Below, in pieces: positions 7,473-10,508 of a stretch of DNA of 10,508 bases. Under the pieces are notes generated by a model. The model was not told the DNA's origin. It did not search any database and saw only the letters and a program-made list of their open reading frames with translations. The stretch's first letter is position 1; the number at the start of each line of letters is the position of its first letter. The position numbers were made by a program, and so were the translations under genes. Source of the DNA: Pseudomonas sp. (GTDB lineage: Bacteria; Pseudomonadota; Gammaproteobacteria; Pseudomonadales; Pseudomonadaceae); NCBI GenBank assembly GCA_003527165.1, contig DPSI01000347.1, positions 1 to 10,508 on the forward strand. Direction: 5' to 3'.

Positions 7473-8384
7473 ATGAGCAAGGTCAGTGTGCTGGTAGTGG
7501 ATGACGCGCCCTTTATCCGGGATCTGGTCAAAAAAGGGTTGCGCAGCCATTTCCCCGGCATCCGCATCGAGGACGCGGTGAACGGTCGCAAGGCGCAGCA
7601 GATGCTCGATCGCGAATGCTTCGATTTGATTCTCTGCGATTGGGAAATGCCTGAGATGTCCGGGCTCGAATTGCTCACTTGGTGCCGCGCTCACGAGAAG
7701 CTGAAGACTACGCCTTTCATCATGGTGACCAGCCGTGGCGACAAGGAGAACGTGGTTCAGGCGATCCAGTCCGGCGTGTCCGATTTCATCGGCAAACCTT
7801 TCTCCAATGAACAACTGACCACCAAGGTGCGCAAGGCGCTGGGGCGCGCCGGTAAGCTCGATGCGCTGGCTGCCAGCGCACCGGCACGGCCGACGAACAC
7901 CGGGATGGCCAACGATTCACTGGCCGCGCTCACCGGAGGCAAGGCAGAGGTGATCAAGCCTGTGTCCGCTGCATCGGTCAGTTCTGCGCCCGCATTCGCC
8001 GAGCCGTTGATCCAGCCGGGAGCCGCCAAACCAACAGCGGCCAGCGGTGGCCGCGGTCAGGGCCAGCTGCGCCTGGCCAGCGGAACACTTCCCTGCGTGA
8101 TCAAGGCGCTGAGCCTCAAGGAGGGTCTGCTGGTGGTCAAGCGCAGCGAGAACCTGCCGCAGGTGCTGGAAAGTGCCGTGCTCGATCTGGAGCAGGGCGA
8201 GGGCGGCGAGGTGGCCCGCCTGAATGGTTATTTGCATGCCGTCGCAGCGCTGGAGCCGAAGCCGGACAGCGAGTGGCTGCAACTGACCTTCCGTTTCGTC
8301 GACCGCGACCCGCAGAAACTCGATTACCTGTCTCGCCTGATCGCCCGCGGCACGGCGCAGCGGCATTTCGTACCGGGCGCCTGA
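7473..8384 (+). CDS. Response regulator with receiver domain and PilZ-like C-terminal domain
   Basis: 303 residues. The receiver spans about 1-122: acidic pocket Asp10/Asp11 (VVDDAPF), phospho-acceptor Asp56 (CDWEMP), conserved Thr86 (MVTSRG) and Lys108 (IGKPF), so it should be phosphorylatable. Residues 125-195 form an Ala/Pro/Ser-rich flexible linker. Residues about 197-300 look like a diverged PilZ-type domain: LRLASGTLPCVIKALSLKEG has the layout of the domain start, and FVDRDPQKLDYLSRLIARG matches its usual end. The cyclic-di-GMP RxxxR and D/NxSxxG motifs are not clear, so it may bind another ligand or none. No cognate kinase is adjacent on the same strand. The output is probably protein-protein or second-messenger based, as no DNA-binding domain is seen. 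Confidence 0.85.
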   Translation: MSKVSVLVVDDAPFIRDLVKKGLRSHFPGIRIEDAVNGRKAQQMLDRECFDLILCDWEMPEMSGLELLTWCRAHEKLKTTPFIMVTSRGDKENVVQAIQSGVSDFIGKPFSNEQLTTKVRKALGRAGKLDALAASAPARPTNTGMANDSLAALTGGKAEVIKPVSAASVSSAPAFAEPLIQPGAAKPTAASGGRGQGQLRLASGTLPCVIKALSLKEGLLVVKRSENLPQVLESAVLDLEQGEGGEVARLNGYLHAVAALEPKPDSEWLQLTFRFVDRDPQKLDYLSRLIARGTAQRHFVPGA

Positions 8385-8533
8385 AACGGGTCGATACGGC
8401 GGCATCGGCGGATCGCTGCAGGGTCCGTTCATCCGAAAAACAAGTGTGCCGACGGAACGATTTCACAGCCCGACGGTCGGTGGCTCGCGCATGCCCCGTT
8501 GCGCTGCTAGTCTGCAGCCTCTGATACATAACC

Positions 8534-9781
8534 ATGAAGTCTGCCGTTATGTTGGGGCGCATCATTCTTTGCCTGGGGCTGTTCTGGCTGGCCTCGTCCG
8601 CCTCGGCCCTGACCATCTACAAGTACACCGACGCTAACGGCGTGGTCACCTACAGCGACCAGGCCGCGCCGGGTGCTGCTGTGTTCACGTTCAACGACCG
8701 CATGGTCGAAAAGCTCGACACCCAGGTGCGACTGGAAACCCGCAAGCATGCCGCTGGCGAGACCCTGCTGGTGCGTAACGATCTGTTCGCGCCAGTGGAT
8801 ATCGAGCTCAAGCTGACCGGCGTGCAGAACGCCGTTGGCGTGCCGGACAAGCCGATCCGCTGGGTGCTGCCGCCGCGCAGCCAGATTCGCCTGGCGACCT
8901 TGGCCCCGCTCGACCCTTCCAAACCGCTGAAATATACCCCCAAGCTGCGCCACGCCTTGGGCGATCCGCGCCTGTTGCCCAAGCCTTACAAATACCCGCT
9001 GCCCTGGCGCGGTGGGCCGTTCCGCCTGACCCAGGGCGCCAATGGCAAGTACAGCCACTTCACCCCGAAAGGTCGCTACGCCGCCGATATCGCCATGCCC
9101 GAGGGCACGCCCATCGTCGCGGCGCGCGGCGGCATGGTGGTGCGGGTGGAAAACAGCCAGAGCGGGCGTGGCAACAACCCGTCCGGCAATTACGTGCGGA
9201 TCCTCCACGACGACGGCACCATGGGCGTCTACCTGCACCTGATGAAGGGGTCGGTCAACGTGCGTGAAGGCCAGCGCGTCTACATCGACCGCATCAATGT
9301 GGTCGGCAACACCCGCACCATCGACCCGGTGATCCGGCGCGAACTGATGCTGACGGAAGGCGACGCCTTCAATCGCGCCCTGATGGAGCGGTCGCGCAAC
9401 AATCTGCGCGCCCTGGGCTTCTTCAAGGACGTGAAGGTCGAGGAGACGCGCGGCAGCGCGCCGGACCGTTCGGTGATCAACGTCAACGTTCAGGAACAGC
9501 CTACCGGCGAACTGTCGGTCGGCGCGGGCTTCAGCTCGGTCGACTCCTTCACCGTCAACCTGGGCATTTCCGAGCGGAACTTCCGTGGACGCGGCCAGAA
9601 CGTGGTGGCCCGCCTGGAGTGGGGCTCGCTGCGTCAGCAGGTCGACTTCCGCTTCACCGAGCCGAAGTTCCTGGGCCGCGACCTGCGCGCGGGCTTCGAC
9701 CTGTTCCACTCGCGCTACGACCTCAGCCAGTATTCGTCGTACGACTACCGCTCGACCGGCGCAGGCCTGCGTCTGTCCTAG
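8534..9781 (+). CDS. DUF4124/M23 (LytM) peptidase, truncated and fused in frame to BamA sequence
   Basis: 415 codons to the first stop. Residues 1-25 are a signal peptide ending in SSASA. Residues 26-60 are a DUF4124 segment (YKYTDANGVVTYSD). The M23 metallopeptidase part runs from about 155 to 249: zinc ligands His175 and Asp185 (YAADIAMPEGTP), core AARGGMVVRVE, and catalytic His235 (VYLHLMKGS). M23 enzymes then need a C-terminal HxH motif (GPHLHFE type), and this is absent. Near VREGQRV (243-249) the text changes to BamA POTRA5 and barrel sequence, and ends at TAG 9779-9781. The pseudomonad peptidase would act on cell-wall peptides in the periplasm; as written it should be inactive. No strong ribosome binding site precedes ATG 8534; an in-frame ATG at 8549 also opens a signal peptide. 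Confidence 0.8.
   Translation: MKSAVMLGRIILCLGLFWLASSASALTIYKYTDANGVVTYSDQAAPGAAVFTFNDRMVEKLDTQVRLETRKHAAGETLLVRNDLFAPVDIELKLTGVQNAVGVPDKPIRWVLPPRSQIRLATLAPLDPSKPLKYTPKLRHALGDPRLLPKPYKYPLPWRGGPFRLTQGANGKYSHFTPKGRYAADIAMPEGTPIVAARGGMVVRVENSQSGRGNNPSGNYVRILHDDGTMGVYLHLMKGSVNVREGQRVYIDRINVVGNTRTIDPVIRRELMLTEGDAFNRALMERSRNNLRALGFFKDVKVEETRGSAPDRSVINVNVQEQPTGELSVGAGFSSVDSFTVNLGISERNFRGRGQNVVARLEWGSLRQQVDFRFTEPKFLGRDLRAGFDLFHSRYDLSQYSSYDYRSTGAGLRLS
9260..9283. other. Right chimera junction between M23 peptidase and bamA
   Basis: The codons for VREGQRVY serve both neighbours. M23 proteins read YxHL then VxEGQRV before the final domain strand, while Caulobacterales BamA reads EGQRVYIDRI at the start of POTRA5. 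The stretch GAAGGCCAGCGCGTC (9266-9280) could thus occur in both genomes and act as the joining overlap. The two families are unrelated here, so the in-frame join is a coincidence of shared oligonucleotide and frame. Confidence 0.6.
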
Positions 9782-10508
9782 CCGCTGAACGGCAATATGC
9801 TGCTCAGCACGCGCTACTTCCTGAAGTCGGACGAGATCATCGTTCCGTCCGGCTATTGCTCGGGCGTCGGCCAGGGTTCGTCGGCGCTGTGCGACCAGGT
9901 CGGCAGCTTCATCAACTCGTCCGTCGGCTATACGCTGCAGATGAACTACACCAACGATCCGGTGCGCCCGACGCGCGGCTGGGCCGGCTCGCTGCGTCAG
10001 GACCTGGCGGGTCTGGGCGGCGACGTGAACTATGTGAAGACCGAGGCGGACGCCACCTGGTATTATGGCTTCACCCCGGCCTGGGTGGTCAGCGTGCAGG
10101 GTTCGACCGGCTATGTCAGCGGCTGGAACGGCGATCCGATCCGCATCAACGACCGCTTCTTCAAGGGCGGCAACAGCTTCCGTGGCTTCGAGACCGCCGG
10201 CATGGGGCCGCGCGACCTGAACACGACCGACGCGCTGGGCGGCAACTTCTACGCCATCGGCACGGTCGAACTGACCGTGCCCAACATGCTGCCCGATGAA
10301 TACGGCATCAAGACCTCGCTGTTCGCCGATGTCGGTACGATCGGCAAGCTGGACGATCGCTATCTGATCGATCCCGCAACCGGTATGCGTAACCCCAACA
10401 TCGTCGACGACCTGGCCTTGCGCGCGGCGGCGGGCATCAGCATCCACTGGCGTTCGCCGATGGGGCCGATCCGTTTCGACCTCTCCAAGGTTCTGGCTCG
10501 CGAAGACT
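9266..10508 (+). pseudogene. bamA: Outer membrane assembly factor BamA, 5'-truncated, with one in-frame TAG, 3' end outside window
   Basis: BamA inserts beta-barrel proteins into the outer membrane. The visible part starts at POTRA5 (RVYIDRINVVGNTRTIDPVI, GDAFNRALMERSRNNLRALG, FFKDVKVEE), then has the barrel (GELSVGAGFSSVDSF, ERNFRGRGQ, FTEPKFLGRDL). After the TAG at 9779-9781 it continues without another stop to base 10508 (242 codons). This includes the loop-6 motif SFRGFETAGMGPRD and the C-terminal strands IHWRSPMGPIRFDL. POTRA1-4 and the signal peptide are missing because the frame joins the M23 gene. The final 15-20 or so residues lie beyond the window. Sequence style and codon use match Caulobacterales. 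A single base change from CAG (Gln) would produce the TAG. An essential gene broken like this points to an artefact rather than decay. Confidence 0.85.
9779..9781 (+). other. In-frame TAG interrupting the bamA frame
   Basis: The frame reads GLRLS, TAG, PLNGNMLLSTRYF. Both sides are uninterrupted barrel sequence in the same frame, so only one codon is affected. Gln (CAG) before PLNG is the likely original residue, needing one C-to-T change. Confidence 0.75.

Noticed and set aside
8470..8480. Palindrome CCGAC-G-GTCGG upstream of the M23 gene
   Set aside because: It is very short with a one-base centre in G/C-rich sequence; chance is likely and no promoter could be anchored to it.
8507..10447. 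Long minus-strand open frame of 646 codons opposite the M23/BamA region
   Set aside because: It is antisense to clear DUF4124, M23 and BamA coding, crosses the chimeric join, and is made of Ala, Arg, Gly, Gln and His as expected for the shadow of G/C-rich codons.

Overview
The window looks like a composite of two bacterial lineages. From about 1.0 kb to about 9.27 kb it reads as a gammaproteobacterium of the Pseudomonas/Stutzerimonas type, judged by the ABC transporter proteins, the response regulator and the DUF4124/M23 protein. The outer ends (about 1-1000 and 9270-10508) read as an alphaproteobacterium of the Caulobacter/Brevundimonas type. The left end carries the catalytic and receiver domains of the cell-cycle kinase CckA. 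The right end carries POTRA5 and the barrel of BamA. Both joins fall inside reading frames, keep the frame, and sit at short conserved or shared stretches. An assembly chimera (or a chimeric template) is the simplest reading. I know these families by memory only and could not run a search.

Layout: (1) 2276-1, minus: a sensor kinase ORF that starts at GTG with three PAS domains and runs in frame into CckA-type HisKA, HATPase and receiver domains, leaving the window at base 1. (2) 6823-2462, minus: a tight five-gene branched-chain amino acid type (HAAT) ABC transporter operon, ordered binding protein, LivG, LivF, LivH, LivM. Genes overlap or are separated by 2 nt. LivM stops at 250 aa without the family's C-terminal part. 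(3) 6824-7472: a gap without a confident gene. It holds a candidate sigma-54 promoter and a small palindrome on the transporter side. On the plus strand it holds a possible 45-codon ORF or structured RNA ending in a clear rho-independent terminator. (4) 7473-8384, plus: a response regulator with a PilZ-like C-terminal part. (5) 8534-9781, plus: a secreted DUF4124/M23 peptidase, cut before its last active-site motif and fused to bamA. The bamA frame is broken by one TAG and otherwise open to the window end.

The five transporter genes plausibly form one importer for an amino acid-like or small organic acid substrate. The kinase lies downstream on the same strand after a 185-nt gap, so a functional link is possible but not shown. 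I found no convincing new biological system. The points most worth checking are the two chimeric joins, the bamA nonsense codon, the shortened livM, and the small transcription unit before the response regulator.
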